From Hysterangium stoloniferum (Eukaryota > Basidiomycota > Agaricomycetes > Hysterangiales > Hysterangiaceae): a stretch of 64,000 nt of DNA. Positions 23,361 through 34,897 of the stretch are shown here, piece by piece. The DNA lies in NCBI GenBank assembly GCA_015178975.1, contig WHVD01000062.1:124001-188000 (forward strand). Reading direction: 5' to 3'. Both the position numbers and the translations under genes were made by a program. The stretch's first letter is position 1. Each line of letters opens with the position of its first letter. Under the pieces are notes generated by a model. It had not been told where the DNA came from. It saw only the letters and a program-made list of their open reading frames with translations, and did not search any database.

Positions 23361-26300
23361 CACTGGAGGCACCCCAAGATTTTTGGAGTTGCAAAACCTT
23401 CAGAAAATCTTGCTATTTGGCCAAATTTGCTAAGCATTCTTTGAACTGAAAAACTGTTCAAAAATCTTGAGTTTTAGTAGGTTGTTCTGAGGACAAAAAT
23501 TGTATCTGAAAACCCTAAAAATGTTGATCAGGAATTTCTAATGAAACATTGTTGGAAATAGCCTATTTTCTGTGGATTTTCTAAATAGGAAAATTCTTAA
23601 AAAACCCTGGGTTTTGTTAGGGTTTTGCCACCCAACAGAATTCTATGAAAACTGTAATAATTTGCCTAGAGAAATCAATTGAAAACCACATATTTCTACT
23701 CAATTTTTCTGCTCAGGGAATTGGGTGAAACCTATAATTTTTTACCAGGAAAATCTTGTGCCAAGACAATGTTTTGTTAATGTTTTGTCAAGGGGAAAAC
23801 CTATAATGAAATTGACAATTTAATTATATGGGAAATCATTGAATAATTATAGATTTTAATAAGATTTTCCTTGGCCACAAACATTATGGAAATTCAAAAA
23901 ATGTGTTGGTGAAATCTTGAAGAAATTAACATTTTCGCATGAGTGTCTTAAAGGTTTGTCAAGATGAGAAACCGTGAACTGATTTTTCCTGATTGAGCAT
24001 GATTCACAATTGTTTGGAATAGTACAGTGGGATTTACAAATATTTAAGAGGATTGTTTTAGATTCAGGTAGATTCTTTTAGATTCAGATAGATTCTTTGA
24101 GATTCAGATAGATTCTCTTAGATTCAGATAGATTCTTTTAGATTCAGATAGATGCTTTTAGATTCAGATAGATTCTTTTAGATTCAGATAGATTCAGATA
24201 GATTCAGATAGATTCTTTTAGATTCAGATAGATTCAGATAGATTCTTTTAGATTGACATAGATTCAGATAGATTCTTTTAGATTGACTAGATGCAGATAG
24301 ATTAGATTCAGGTAGATTCTTGTAGATTCAGATAGATTCTTTTAGATTCAGGTAGATTCTTTTAGATTCACATAGATTCAGATAGATTCTTTGAGATTCT
24401 TTTAGATTCAGATAAATTATTTTAGATTCAGGTAGATTCTTGTAGATTCAGGTAGATTCTTTTAGATTCACATAGATTCTTTTAGATTCTTTTAGATTCT
24501 TTTAGATTCACATAGATTCTTTTAGATTCACATAGATTCTTTTAGATTCAGATAGATTCTTTTGGATTCAGATAGATTCTTTTAGGTTCACATAGATTCA
24601 GATAGATTCTTTTAGATTCAGATAGATTCTTTTAGATTCAGATAGATTCTTTTAGATTCAGATAGATGCTTTTAGATTCAGATAGATGCTTTTAGATTCA
24701 GATAGATTCTTTTAGATTCAGATAGATGCTTTTAGATTCAGATAGATTCAGATAGATTCAGATAGATTCAGATAGATTCAGATAGATTCAGATAGATTCA
24801 GATAGATTCAGATAGATTCAGATAGATTCAGATAGATTCAGATAGATTCAGATAGATTCAGATAGATTCTTTTAGATTGACATAGATTCAGATAGATTCT
24901 TTTAGATTGACATAGATGCAGATAGATTATTTTAGATTCAGGTAGATCCTTGTAGATTCAGATAGATTCTTTTAGATTCACATAGATTCAGATAGATTCT
25001 TGTAGATTCACATAGATTCAGATAGATTCTTTTAGATTCAGATAGATGCAGATAGATTATTTTAGATTCAGGTAGATTCTTGTAGATTCAGATAGATTCT
25101 TTTACATTCAGATAGATTATTTTAGATTCAGATAGATTCAGATAGATTCTTTTAGATTCACATAGATTCTTTTAGATTCAGGTAGATTCTTTTAGATTCA
25201 GATAGATTCCTTTAGATTCAGATAGATTCACAAAGATCCTTTTAGATTCACATAGATTCAGATAGATTGTTTGAGATTCACATAGATTCACATAGATTCA
25301 CATAGATTCACATAGATTCACATAGATTCACATAGATTCACATAGATTCACATAGATTCACATAGATTCAGATACATAGATTCTCTTAGATTCACATAGA
25401 CTCTTTTAGATTCACATAGATTCTTTTATCGTTTAGGGTCAATCTAAAAGAATCTAAAAGAATCTATCTGAATCTCAAACAATCTATCTGAATCTATGTG
25501 AATCTAAAAGAATCTACCTGAATCTAAAAGAATCTATCTGAATCTCAAAGAATTTATCTGAATCTAAGAGAATCTACCTGAATCTAAAATAATCTATCTG
25601 AATCTAAAAGAATCTATCTGAATCCAAAAGAATCTATCTGAATCTCTCTGAATCTATGTGAATCTATGTGAATCTATGTGAATCTATGTGAATCTATGTG
25701 AATCTATGTGAATCTATGTGAATCTATGTGAATCTATGTGAATCTATGTGAATCGATGTGAATCTAAATGAATCTATCTGAATCTAAAAGAATCTAAATG
25801 AATCTATGTGAATCTATGTGAATCGATGTGAATCTAAAAGAATCTATGTGAATCTAAAAGAATCTATGTGAATCTAAAAGAATCTATCTGAATCTAAAAG
25901 AATCTATCTGAATCTAAAAGAATCTATCTGAATCTAAAAGAATCTCCCTGAATCTACAAGAATCTATGTGAATCAAAAAGAATGTATCTGAACCTAAAAG
26001 AATCTATCTGAATCCAAAAGAATCTATCTGAATCTAAAAGAATCTATGTGAATCTAAAATAATCTATCTGAATCTAAAAGAATCTACCTGAATCTACAAG
26101 AATCTACCTGAATCTAAAAGAATCTAAAAGAATCTAAAAGAATCTATCTGAATCTATGTGAATCTAAAATAATCTATCTGAATCTAAAAGAATCTACCTG
26201 AATCTACAAGAATCTACCTGAATCTAAAAGAATCTAAAAGAATCTAAAAGAATCTAAAAGAATTTAAAAGAATCTAAAAGAATCTAAAAGAATCTAAAAG

Positions 26301-27333
26301 AATCTATCTGAATCTATGTGAATCTAAAAGAATCTATGTGAATCTAAAAGAATCTATCTGAATCTACAAGGATCTACCTGAATCTAAAATAATCTATCTG
26401 CATCTATGTCAATCTAAAAGAATCTATCTGAATCTATGTCAATCTAAAAGAATCTATCTGAATCTATCTGAATCTATCTGAATCTATCTGAATCTATCTG
26501 AATCTATCTGAATCTAAAAGAATCTATCTGAATCTAAAAGAATCTATCTGAATCTAAAAGAATCTATCTGAATCTAAAAGAATCTATCTGAATCTAAAAG
26601 AATCTATCTGAATCTAAAAGAATCTATCTGAATCTAAAAGAATCTATCTGAATCTACCTGAATCTAAAACAATCCTCTTAAATATTTGTGAATCATGCTC
26701 AATCAGGAAAAATCAGTTCAAGGTTTCTCATCTTGAAAAACCTTTAAGAAACTCATGTGAAATTGTTAATTTCTTCAAGATTTCACCAACACATTTTTTG
26801 AATTTCCATAGTGTTTGTGGCCAAGGAAAATCTTATTGAAATCTATCATTATTCAATGATTTCCCATATAATTAAATTGTCAATTTCATTATGGGTTTTC
26901 CCCTTGACAAAACATTAACAAAACATTGTCTTGGCACAAGATTTTCCTGGTAAAAAATTATAGTTTTCACCCAATTCCCTGAGCAGAAAATTTGAGCAGA
27001 AATATGTTGTTTTCAATTGATTTCTCTAGGCAAATTATTACAATTTTCATAGAATTCTGTTGGGTGGAAAAACCTAACAAAACCCAGGGTTTTTTAAGAA
27101 TTTCCCCACTTAGAAAATCCACAGAAAATAGGCTACTTCCAACAATGTTTCCTTAGAATTTCCTGATCAACATCTTTAGGGTTTTCAGATACAATTTCTG
27201 TCCTCAGAAAAACCTACTAAAACTCAAGATTTTCGAACAGTTTTTCAGTTCAAAGAATGCTTAGCAAATTTGGCCAAATAGCAAGATTTTTTGAAGGTTT
27301 TGCAACTCCAAAAATCTTGGGGTGCCTCCAGTG
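23361..27333. mobile_element. 3.97-kb palindromic fold-back DNA element
   Basis: Outer ends CACTGGAGGCACCCCAAG and its inverted copy at 27316-27333 are flanked by TAA on both sides (23358-23360, 27334-27336). Two unique inverted arms of about 690 bp (23361 to about 24050; about 26680 to 27333) enclose 2.6 kb of 10-bp tandem units. These are in one orientation up to about 25427 and the opposite orientation from about 25440, so the whole element is one giant imperfect palindrome. It has no transposase. The 3-bp TWA-type duplication recalls PIF/Harbinger elements, but the ends do not let me name the superfamily. Confidence 0.85.
24050..26680. repeat. Inverted arrays of 10-bp GATTC-type units
   Basis: Left array units are GATTC plus five bases, mainly GATTCAGATA, GATTCTTTTA, GATTCACATA, GATTCAGGTA. 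The right array is the reverse complement (TATCTGAATC, TAAAAGAATC, TATGTGAATC). There are roughly 135 units on the left and 125 on the right, meeting at a short unique spacer near 25428-25440 (ATCGTTTAGGGT). Confidence 0.95.
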
Positions 27334-27466
27334 TAATTTCAGTGAAATGACTGATGTCAGTGTCCGTAGCAGTAGTTTTGAGAATGCTTGGCTCTATGTG
27401 TATGCATCATTTGCCACCTCAAACCATCAGAAATACAGTAGTGTAAAGGTGAACAGATATGTAAAG

Positions 27467-28098
27467 TGTGAGAGGTATTGTAAGGGCTACCTCTAACAGG
27501 GCCTGTGGTACTCACACAAGGCTAGCAGAGGGATATCCAAAGTATATTAGGTAGCTAATATATACAGGATGGAAAACTACTCACCTAGCAGAGGGATATC
27601 CAAAGAGAAAAGCATAAGGAGGGCGTCTCTGCTAGGTGCTCCAAAACATGGGGTGTCTAAATAGAATGACAGCTCACCCCAATAGACACTAACTATATAC
27701 TCTACCTTAGAATATTCCTAGAGGGTGGAATAACTCTCTAATAAATGTGAGGAAATTACAGGAGATAATGTACAATAACCTCTAAGGGTTGGCCAGTATA
27801 GCCATGACATAAACTAGAGGGAAGAAATGGAATGTCCCCTTACAGGTATCCTAAAATATAGCACTGATTACATTTTATCTCCTATATTTCTTTCTTTGTT
27901 ATATGACTATATCTCACATTCAGTACTATTTACATTAGTTTGAAGACCTATGTACACCTGTGACATGAATTAGATTTTACTTAATAAAGTCAAAGAAACA
28001 ATCAAAGAATATTCAACAATATTGAGTCCAGATACCTCATTCGACAAAGAATTAATTCATCCTGTTGATAAAGTGTGAGGCAAAGATAGGACACAGAG
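27467..28098 (+). mobile_element. LTR-like relic of an unnamed family
   Basis: Starts TGTGAGAGGTATTGTAAGG, the same opening as L1, and has a pyrimidine-rich stretch and ACCTATGTACACCTGTG as in other LTRs here. An internal duplicated block, CTAGCAGAGGGATATCCAAA, lies at about 27522 and 27587. It runs into an L1 fragment; its end is not defined. Confidence 0.5.
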
Positions 28099-28345
28099 TG
28101 TGAAGAGTGGTGGAAGTTCTAACTGTTCTATATACATACAAAGAATATCGACCATTTAGGTACGACATGAAGATGTATTGACTATCTAAGTCTAATACAG
28201 ACCGAACACATATTGACTGTTTAGTTCAATACGGTCGAGTGAAATAGCTATCTAAAGAAGAATAGAGAGCTAAAACGAATAAGGAGAATCGACTGTGAAG
28301 TATGATTCTGAGTGACTGCTCGAGTGTAGAAGAGAATAATGAGAG
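28099..28345 (-). mobile_element. L1 LTR fragment
   Basis: Matches the last about 250 bp of L1 in reverse orientation (TGTGAAGAGTGG start) and is cut off by the L4 fragment that follows. Old and truncated. Confidence 0.8.
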
Positions 28346-28555
28346 TGTGAGGAGTATGCTTTTACCATAGTTTCATTATGGTAAAACACTCCTTTTATTT
28401 TATTTATATTTTACACATTTTATTCATATTTTTTTATTCTTTATATTCTTTGAATATTGCACCATTTCATTAGTTTGAAGCTTTGTGTATACTTGTGGGT
28501 GCACTTGGCACCAAATGAAACTAAGACACACTTTTACCCAAGCACCACCACTTGT
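28346..28555 (+). mobile_element. L4 LTR fragment
   Basis: First about 210 bp of L4 (TGTGAGGAGTATGC), cut off where an L3 fragment begins. Confidence 0.85.
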
Positions 28556-29362
28556 TGTGAAGGATAGGTCACATAGTGTGAAGGGTATGCATATATGCAT
28601 GATTGGACAGTGGAATAATATGCATATTATAGTATTTTATTATCTAATTTCTATTCCTTTTCTTTAATTCTCTATATCCTTCGAGCATACCCGTATTTCT
28701 TAGTTCGAAGTCTTGTGTATACCTATGGGCGCTCTCGGCGCCAAAAGACAGACATCTTTTACCCAGCAGACACCACCTCGTAACGACCCAGACGTCGAAT
28801 AGTGAGAGGTGTCAAGGGTAACGTCTCAGTTACTTATAAAGGTAACAACTTCTTGCATACTAGTAATCTTTGGACTCGAACCGCGAAGGTCGAGTCCCAC
28901 TCTCAAGTCTTTGTGCTTGTCGACACTCTAGTCGATTCACGCTGCTATATCTCTACCTTTGATATTCAGTCTTTCGCTGATTATCTTTCTTACTCCTAGC
29001 TACAAGTTGTACCGTAAAGGTCAACTCTTCTTTTCTCCAGTCCTTATCGTCACGAGCAACTGTACAGTTGCTCTTGTGATGTGTAGTGCGTCTTTTACTA
29101 GTACTATCAGTCTAGTAATCTACAGTATTGTACAGAACGGTCAATACTTAATAATAGTAGTTGAATAAATACTATTCTTTGTACATTGAGCGGTCAGAAT
29201 CTATCGACTCTTCACACATAGGAGGTGTGACTAAAGGCTCTAAGCCTTAGACCTTAAGCTGCTTTATAATGCCATTATTTCCTTTCTGTTTTATATTTTT
29301 TATTCTCTTTTTATCACTCATAAATACGCCTTTTTATTAGTTCGAGAGTCCATGTATGCTTG
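28556..29362 (+). mobile_element. L3 LTR fragment, split by an L2 solo LTR
   Basis: TGTGAAGGATAGGTCA at 28556, resuming at 29222 (GACTAAAGGCTCTAAGCC), matches the 5' part of the complete L3 LTR at 51565-52224. It is truncated at 29362 by the L1 copy. Confidence 0.8.
28577..29216 (+). mobile_element. L2 solo LTR
   Basis: 640 bp, TGTGAAGGGTATGCATAT to CGACTCTTCACA, with perfect CATAG duplication at 28572-28576 and 29217-29221. It is the same family as the LTRs of Gypsy element I. About ten short hairpins lie along its length, including GAGCAACTGTACAGTTGCTC. Confidence 0.93.
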
Positions 29363-29992
29363 TGTGAGAGGTATGGCGAAATACACTCAGGAAATATAGT
29401 CGGATGAGCTCCTACTATATTTCCTTTATTATTTCTGTTTTCTCTCTTTTATTATATCTATAATTAGTTCGACGACCTATGTATGCAGTACATCAACCCT
29501 TGTGGGTGCACACACGCTAGACTTATGTATTCTAGCGCCCGTAGTTTAGAACTCAGACACTTTTTACACCGCAACCATGACTTACCCAGACACCTGTTAG
29601 TGTCCTGTAAGTTGTGATTGGTGTATCGTCTCGACCGTCACAGACGGGCTTTAGCTACTCACTCAATCTGAGTTTCGAACTGTACCAGTTGAAACTCAAT
29701 CCTTATCTCAACCCGTGTGGACTACATCCACGCTACTCTATTATTCGACTCTCTAACTACTCTACTTGCACTCGAGCAGTTGTCCAGAATTGCACTTAAC
29801 AGTCAATTCTACTTATTCGTTCTAGCTATCTACCTTACTTTAGATAGCTACTTCTCTCTACCGTATTGAACTAAGTAGTCAATACGCATTCAGTTTGTAT
29901 TAGACTTAGACAGTCAATACATCGTGGTATTGTACCTAAACGGTCGATATTCTTCGTATATAGAACGGTTAGAACTTCTACCACTCTTCACA
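29363..29992 (+). mobile_element. L1 LTR copy
   Basis: Complete-looking 630-bp L1 LTR (TGTGAGAGG...CTCTTCACA). The flanking five bases do not match, so one flank was probably lost or rearranged. Confidence 0.88.
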
Positions 29993-30330
29993 CCCGCACA
30001 GCACACTTGTGTTTCTGTGCAGTGCACTTGCACTCCCACGCAGTGCAGTTGTGCACTCACGTCTTCTACAGTCACAGCATCCACCGGCCGTTCCTTAAGC
30101 AACATCAAATGCCCCTGCATGATGTGTTCACTCATGTAGCGCAGTTGTGCGCACTCGTGCAGTGGAGTTGTGCGCACTCGTGCAGTGGAGTTGTGCGCAG
30201 TTGTGCGTACTCTCAAACCACGCCCACCACCATGTGTCGTACCTATACGCCGCACACCTAATCCATATGCCAGCACCCATACGCCTGTACCATACGCCCG
30301 CACCCACACTCCCGCACAGTTGTGCCTATG
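29993..30330. repeat. Low-complexity CAGTTGTGC/GCACTCGTG region
   Basis: Irregular short repeats of GTTGTGCGCACTCGTGCAG type at 30000-30210, followed by CA-rich repeats of ACGCCCGCACCC type. No gene. Confidence 0.6.
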
Positions 30331-30340
30331 CGCTCATGCA

Positions 30341-31440
30341 CTACACCCAGCTCTCGACTGTTCCATCGGCGAGACTGGTGATGCAGATGTTAGTGTGCTC
30401 TTGCAGGCCATAGGTGACGATCCCATATGCGCCCTCTCCTAAACCCCCTATACTGCCCCCCTGTTGCGATATCATTGTTCCAGAATGATCTTGCAACATA
30501 ACGATTGTCCCCCACATGATGTAATTTTCGAGGGAGCGTCCTGGGTCGAACGGAAATGTATCTGTCCTTGGCTTGGTCTGTCGAGGGGTATCTTTTGCGG
30601 TGTGTCCATGACTGCCTTCCATTTGCAGAAACTTTGTCAGCGCCCCCCATTCTGGAACTAGGGGTTTATGTCGACAAATTCCCAGTGGTATCTCCATGGG
30701 AAAGCTTTTGTTGAGTCCTGCAAGATGGGATGGCTTTACCATTGGTGAGTTCTGTCCTGTGCCTTTTATATCATTAAAACCCTCGTCTGATTTCTGCCCC
30801 CCAGTTTCCAAGCCTTTACTTTAGTCCAAATCATTTGAGCTATTGGACGACTTATTGGAGGGTCCACTTGGTGGAGTAAATGGGATAGGATGGATAGGTG
30901 ATGGATGGTGAGATTCGTCAGGACACTGCGAATCTCGACCTGAGGATGATGGGGAACTGGAGACGACTTTGACTGTGATCTTTTCTGCAGACACATTCGA
31001 GAAAGACAACTGTCCTTTTTTGGCGGTTGATCTGGCATAGATTCCAGGACATTCTTCATGAAAGGGACCAGAGGGTGTTCGTGTTGGCTCATTGAACCTA
31101 CTGAGCAATTTCTCCATCATCTCATTGCATCTCCAGGTTGTGCATCAGTCTTGCTCAGAGAGCAAAGTAGGCGAAAGGCGCATTCAAGGATTTACGGTAT
31201 AAGGATTCCTCCAAAGTTCGAATGTACATGAAGTTCGAGTTGACCTTTGGCAGGCTGCGGTCCCCTCCAAGTAATACATGAAGAATCTGTAGCAGATCAT
31301 CATGCATGCGAAGCAAATTGGTGAACAGGATGAACAGTTCTGCCTTGATACCCGCTATTCCTTTTTCTTGGAAAGACATCACTTCATTTGACCACTCTGG
31401 GATTGAGCTTGTCACCTCATCAAGAGTTCCGGGCCAAGTG
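30341..31440 (-). mobile_element. Ty3/Gypsy gag-region fossil
   Basis: Minus-strand pieces resemble element I's gag: DDLLQILHVLLGGD at about 31270-31310 parallels DDVLQILHVLLGGD of element I, and DTFPFDPG near 30560 parallels its pre-protease region. It is broken, without its own LTR pair. It sits next to L2 copies that may once have belonged to it. Confidence 0.75.
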
Positions 31441-31670
31441 AATAAGTTGTGTGCTGATATATTGCTGTTTTAAATTAATCATATCTCTACACCCTGTGAT
31501 CGGAATCACATGACCCAGGGAGCAATATTGTAGCCAAGAGGATGTACTATGTATGACTCCACCAAAGCTAAGTGTAATTCCCATGCTGTAAGGTGGTGTT
31601 CTTCAAACACTGCATTTGGGGTCAACATGGAAAGGGTTTTTAAGGTCACTGTACATATAGAGTTACCTTT

Positions 31671-32310
31671 TGTGAAGAGTCGATAGATTCTGACCGTTCA
31701 ATATACGAAGTATAGTGTTTATTCAACTACTATTAGCAGGTATTGACCGTTCAGTACAACACCGTAGATTACTAGACTGGCAGTACTAGCAAGGAGACAT
31801 GCTACACGTCACAAGAGCAACTATACAGTTGCTCTTGACGGCTAGAATGAAAGAATGAAAGAGTTGACCTTTACGGTACAACTTGTAGCTAGATGTAAAA
31901 TAGATAATCAACGAGAGGCTGAATATCTAAAGTAAAGAGATAGTAGCATGAGTCGACTATAATGTTGACGAGCGCAAAGACCTTAGAGTGGAACTCGACC
32001 TTCGCGGTTCGAGTCCAAAGTCTGTTAGTATGCGAGAAAACACTACCTTTATAGGTAGTTGAGACGTTACCCTTGACACCTCTCGCTATTCGACATCTGG
32101 GTCGTTTATGAGGTGGTGTCTGCTGGGTAAAAGGTGTCTGTCTTTTGGTGCCGAGAGCGCCCATACGTATACACAAAGCTTCGAACTACAAAATAAGGGT
32201 ATGTTCGAAATATAGAAAGAATGTAAATGAAGGAAATAAAAAGTAAATAATAAAGTACTATAATCCAACTATTATTCCTCAGTCCAATTATGCATATATG
32301 CATACCCTTC
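31671..32310 (-). mobile_element. L2 LTR copy
   Basis: Complete-length L2 in reverse orientation. It abuts a second reverse L2 copy directly, head to tail, with only the last bases missing. Confidence 0.85.
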
Positions 32311-32756
32311 TGTGAAGAGTCGATAGATTCTGACCGTTCGATATACGAAGAATAGTGTTTATTCAACTACTATTAGCAGGTATTAACCTTACAGTACAAT
32401 ACCGTAGATTACTAGACAAGCAGTACTAGTAAGAAGACACACTATGCGTCACAAGAGCAACTGTACAGTTGCTCTTGATGGCTAGAATGAAAGAATGAAA
32501 GAGTTGACCTTCACGGTACAACTCGTAGCTAGATGTAAAATAGATAATCAACGCAAAGCTGAATATCTAGAGTAAAGAGATAATAGCGTGAGTTGACTAT
32601 AATGTCAACTAGCGCAAAGACCTTAGAGTGGAACTCGACCTTTGCGGTTCGAGTCCAAAGTATGTTAGTATGCGAGAGAATACTACCTTTATAGGTAGTT
32701 GAGACGTTACCCTTGACACCTCTCGCTATTCAACGTCTGGGTCGTTTACGAGGTGG
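32311..32756 (-). mobile_element. L2 LTR fragment
   Basis: Second reverse-orientation L2, cut off where the 5' LTR of element I begins at 32757. Confidence 0.85.
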
Positions 32757-33402
32757 TGTAAAGGGTATGCATATATGCATACCTGGACTAAGGAATAATA
32801 ACTGGATTATAGTACTTTATTATTTACCTTTTATTTTCTTTCTTTATATTCTTTCTATATTTCGAGCACACCTTGATTTTGTAGTTCGAAGCTTTGTGTA
32901 TACGTATGGGCGCTCTCGGCGCCAAAAGAGACAGACAACTTTTACCCAGCAGACACCACCTCGTAAATGACCCAGACGTCGAATAGCGAGAGGTGTCAAG
33001 GGTAACGTTTCAACTACCTTTAAAAGGTAGTATTCTCTTGCGTACTAACGTACTTCGGACTCGAACCGCGAAGGTCGAGTTCCAATCTAAGGTCTTTGTG
33101 CTAGTTGACATTATAGTCGACTCACGCTATTATTTCTTTACTCTAGATATTCAACTTCGCGTTGATTATCTACTTTACATCTAGCTGCGAGTTGTACCGT
33201 GAAGGTCAACTCTTTCATTCTTTCATTCTAGCCGTCAAGAGCAACTGTACAGCTGCTCTTGTGACGCATAGCGTGTCTTCTTACTAGTACAGCTTGTCTA
33301 GTAATCTACGGTATTGTACTGTACGGTCAATATCTGCTAATAGTAGTTGAATAGACACTATTCTTCGTATATCAAACGGTCAGAATCTATCGACTCTTCA
33401 CA
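32757..33402 (+). repeat. 5' LTR (L2) of element I
   Basis: TGTAAAGGGTATGC to GACTCTTCACA, 646 bp. Compared with the 3' LTR, the first about 280 bp are nearly identical but the rest differs strongly. Confidence 0.9.
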
Positions 33403-33478
33403 GTGGTGACCTGGGCCGGACCGTTCTTTTCCTACGAGGAAAAACTTATTATTTGACTACTAAGACCTGAACACGCGA

Positions 33479-34840
33479 ATGACTACGGGCAAGAATCAAA
33501 CATCTAGGCCTTCATCAATGCCGGGTAGCTCCATGCCTCGTCAAAAATCTTTTAACCTAGAACCACCCCGTAACGTCACCCTGAGGAAGTCTTCGTCGAC
33601 TTTTCAAGGATCAGCTCCTCCGAAGGATTCCCCCGGAGTAGTAGCTGGATCGTCTATGAACATTCCCCAGCTTCCTCCAGGATCACCTCCTCCAGAGGAT
33701 TCCCCCAGAGTAGTAGCTGGATCGTCAATGAACATTCCCCCCGATCCACCTGAGGAACGCTCATTACTCGAGCAGTTGGACACCCCTGGAGTTAACGTTG
33801 AGTCTAATCGAGCACCCATGCCCGTTCTCAGATTCCCTCCGAGACAGGTCATCCTTAAGCAGTTCCTCGGAGGTCATATGGTTTACGCCCAGCCCATCGA
33901 TTACAAATGGGATATGTACTACACCGATCGAATCCCCGAGGATCAGGTTACCCCCTTCGTGGAGGAGTACAGTACGGATTACCCTATTCTACCGGAGACT
34001 GTAGCAGTCTGGTTAGGGCGTTATCAAGCGATTTTATCGGCGCGGGATTTATTCACGCGACCAGGGAACCTTGAGGATTTGACCCAATCGATTCCTGAAC
34101 GGTCGAATGAGGTGACGACTACTATGGAAGGAGGAAGAAGAATTCTCAAGCGGGAGGTGTTTTCTATGTTCCTTGAAGCACTTCGTACGCATGATGATGT
34201 GTTGCAGATCCTGCATGTCCTGCTTGGCGGAGATCATGTTGTGCCTAAGGTTGACTACCAGTACATGTACATCCGTATGTTGGAGGAGTCTCTCAATGGA
34301 GTCACGCCAAATCTATTGCTGGCATACCTCACTTTAAGAGGTCGGTTGAAGCGAAACCAAAGAAGACTTGATAAGATGGTTTTAGAGGTACTCCTCCCCT
34401 ATAACGACTCGATCCAGGTCCCTGATTCGCCTATCTCCACGACCAATTCGTTCGTTCGCAACTTAAACGGGTCCCCTGATACTCGTTTTCTGCATTCTCT
34501 CAACCGTCCCGTAATATTGGAGGATTTTCCACTGGACTTGAGGACGCAAGTGATAGAACGCCTTCAGGAGAAGAGGATTGAGGTCTGCGCTCCCTTCCAT
34601 CAACCCCAGCCGTGTCAACTTCTGAACGCGACGGAGATCGAGAGACAAATCGTGATGGAACCGGGCCTAACGTCTTTCCAGGGAGATCACCGCTCTCGCG
34701 TCGCATTTGAGGGAGTCTCCAACAGCCCTAACTTCAGGGATGAAGTGACCACTCTCAGAAACCGATCAGTCGCCAACAAGGGTCGACCGTCCTTCTCCAC
34801 GGCATTCACTGAGGGCATAGCTGGCCCAGTTGCTGGTTGA
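33479..34840 (+). CDS. Element I gag-like ORF A
   Basis: 453-residue open frame, the first after the leader. The N-terminal third is low-complexity Ser/Pro-rich with an internal repeat (AGSSMNIP twice). The middle has conserved blocks shared with the minus-strand fossils at 31 kb and 50-51.6 kb (QILHVLLGGD, YMYIRMLEESL). There is no enzyme motif. Position and conservation suggest a structural (gag N-terminal) protein; this is inference. Confidence 0.7.
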   Translation: MTTGKNQTSRPSSMPGSSMPRQKSFNLEPPRNVTLRKSSSTFQGSAPPKDSPGVVAGSSMNIPQLPPGSPPPEDSPRVVAGSSMNIPPDPPEERSLLEQLDTPGVNVESNRAPMPVLRFPPRQVILKQFLGGHMVYAQPIDYKWDMYYTDRIPEDQVTPFVEEYSTDYPILPETVAVWLGRYQAILSARDLFTRPGNLEDLTQSIPERSNEVTTTMEGGRRILKREVFSMFLEALRTHDDVLQILHVLLGGDHVVPKVDYQYMYIRMLEESLNGVTPNLLLAYLTLRGRLKRNQRRLDKMVLEVLLPYNDSIQVPDSPISTTNSFVRNLNGSPDTRFLHSLNRPVILEDFPLDLRTQVIERLQEKRIEVCAPFHQPQPCQLLNATEIERQIVMEPGLTSFQGDHRSRVAFEGVSNSPNFRDEVTTLRNRSVANKGRPSFSTAFTEGIAGPVAG

Positions 34841-34897
34841 GGATCGCTTAATCCAGATGGTCCCTGCCATTCTCTACCGATCGCTTCAAACCCTTTC

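Noticed and set aside
23361-27333. CRISPR-like or centromere-like array
   Set aside because: There are no unique spacers and units are contiguous; terminal inverted repeats with a TAA duplication show a mobile element.
29914-30442. Several Cys/His/Thr-rich frames on both strands
   Set aside because: They read through the end of an L1 LTR and low-complexity CAGTTGTGC repeats.
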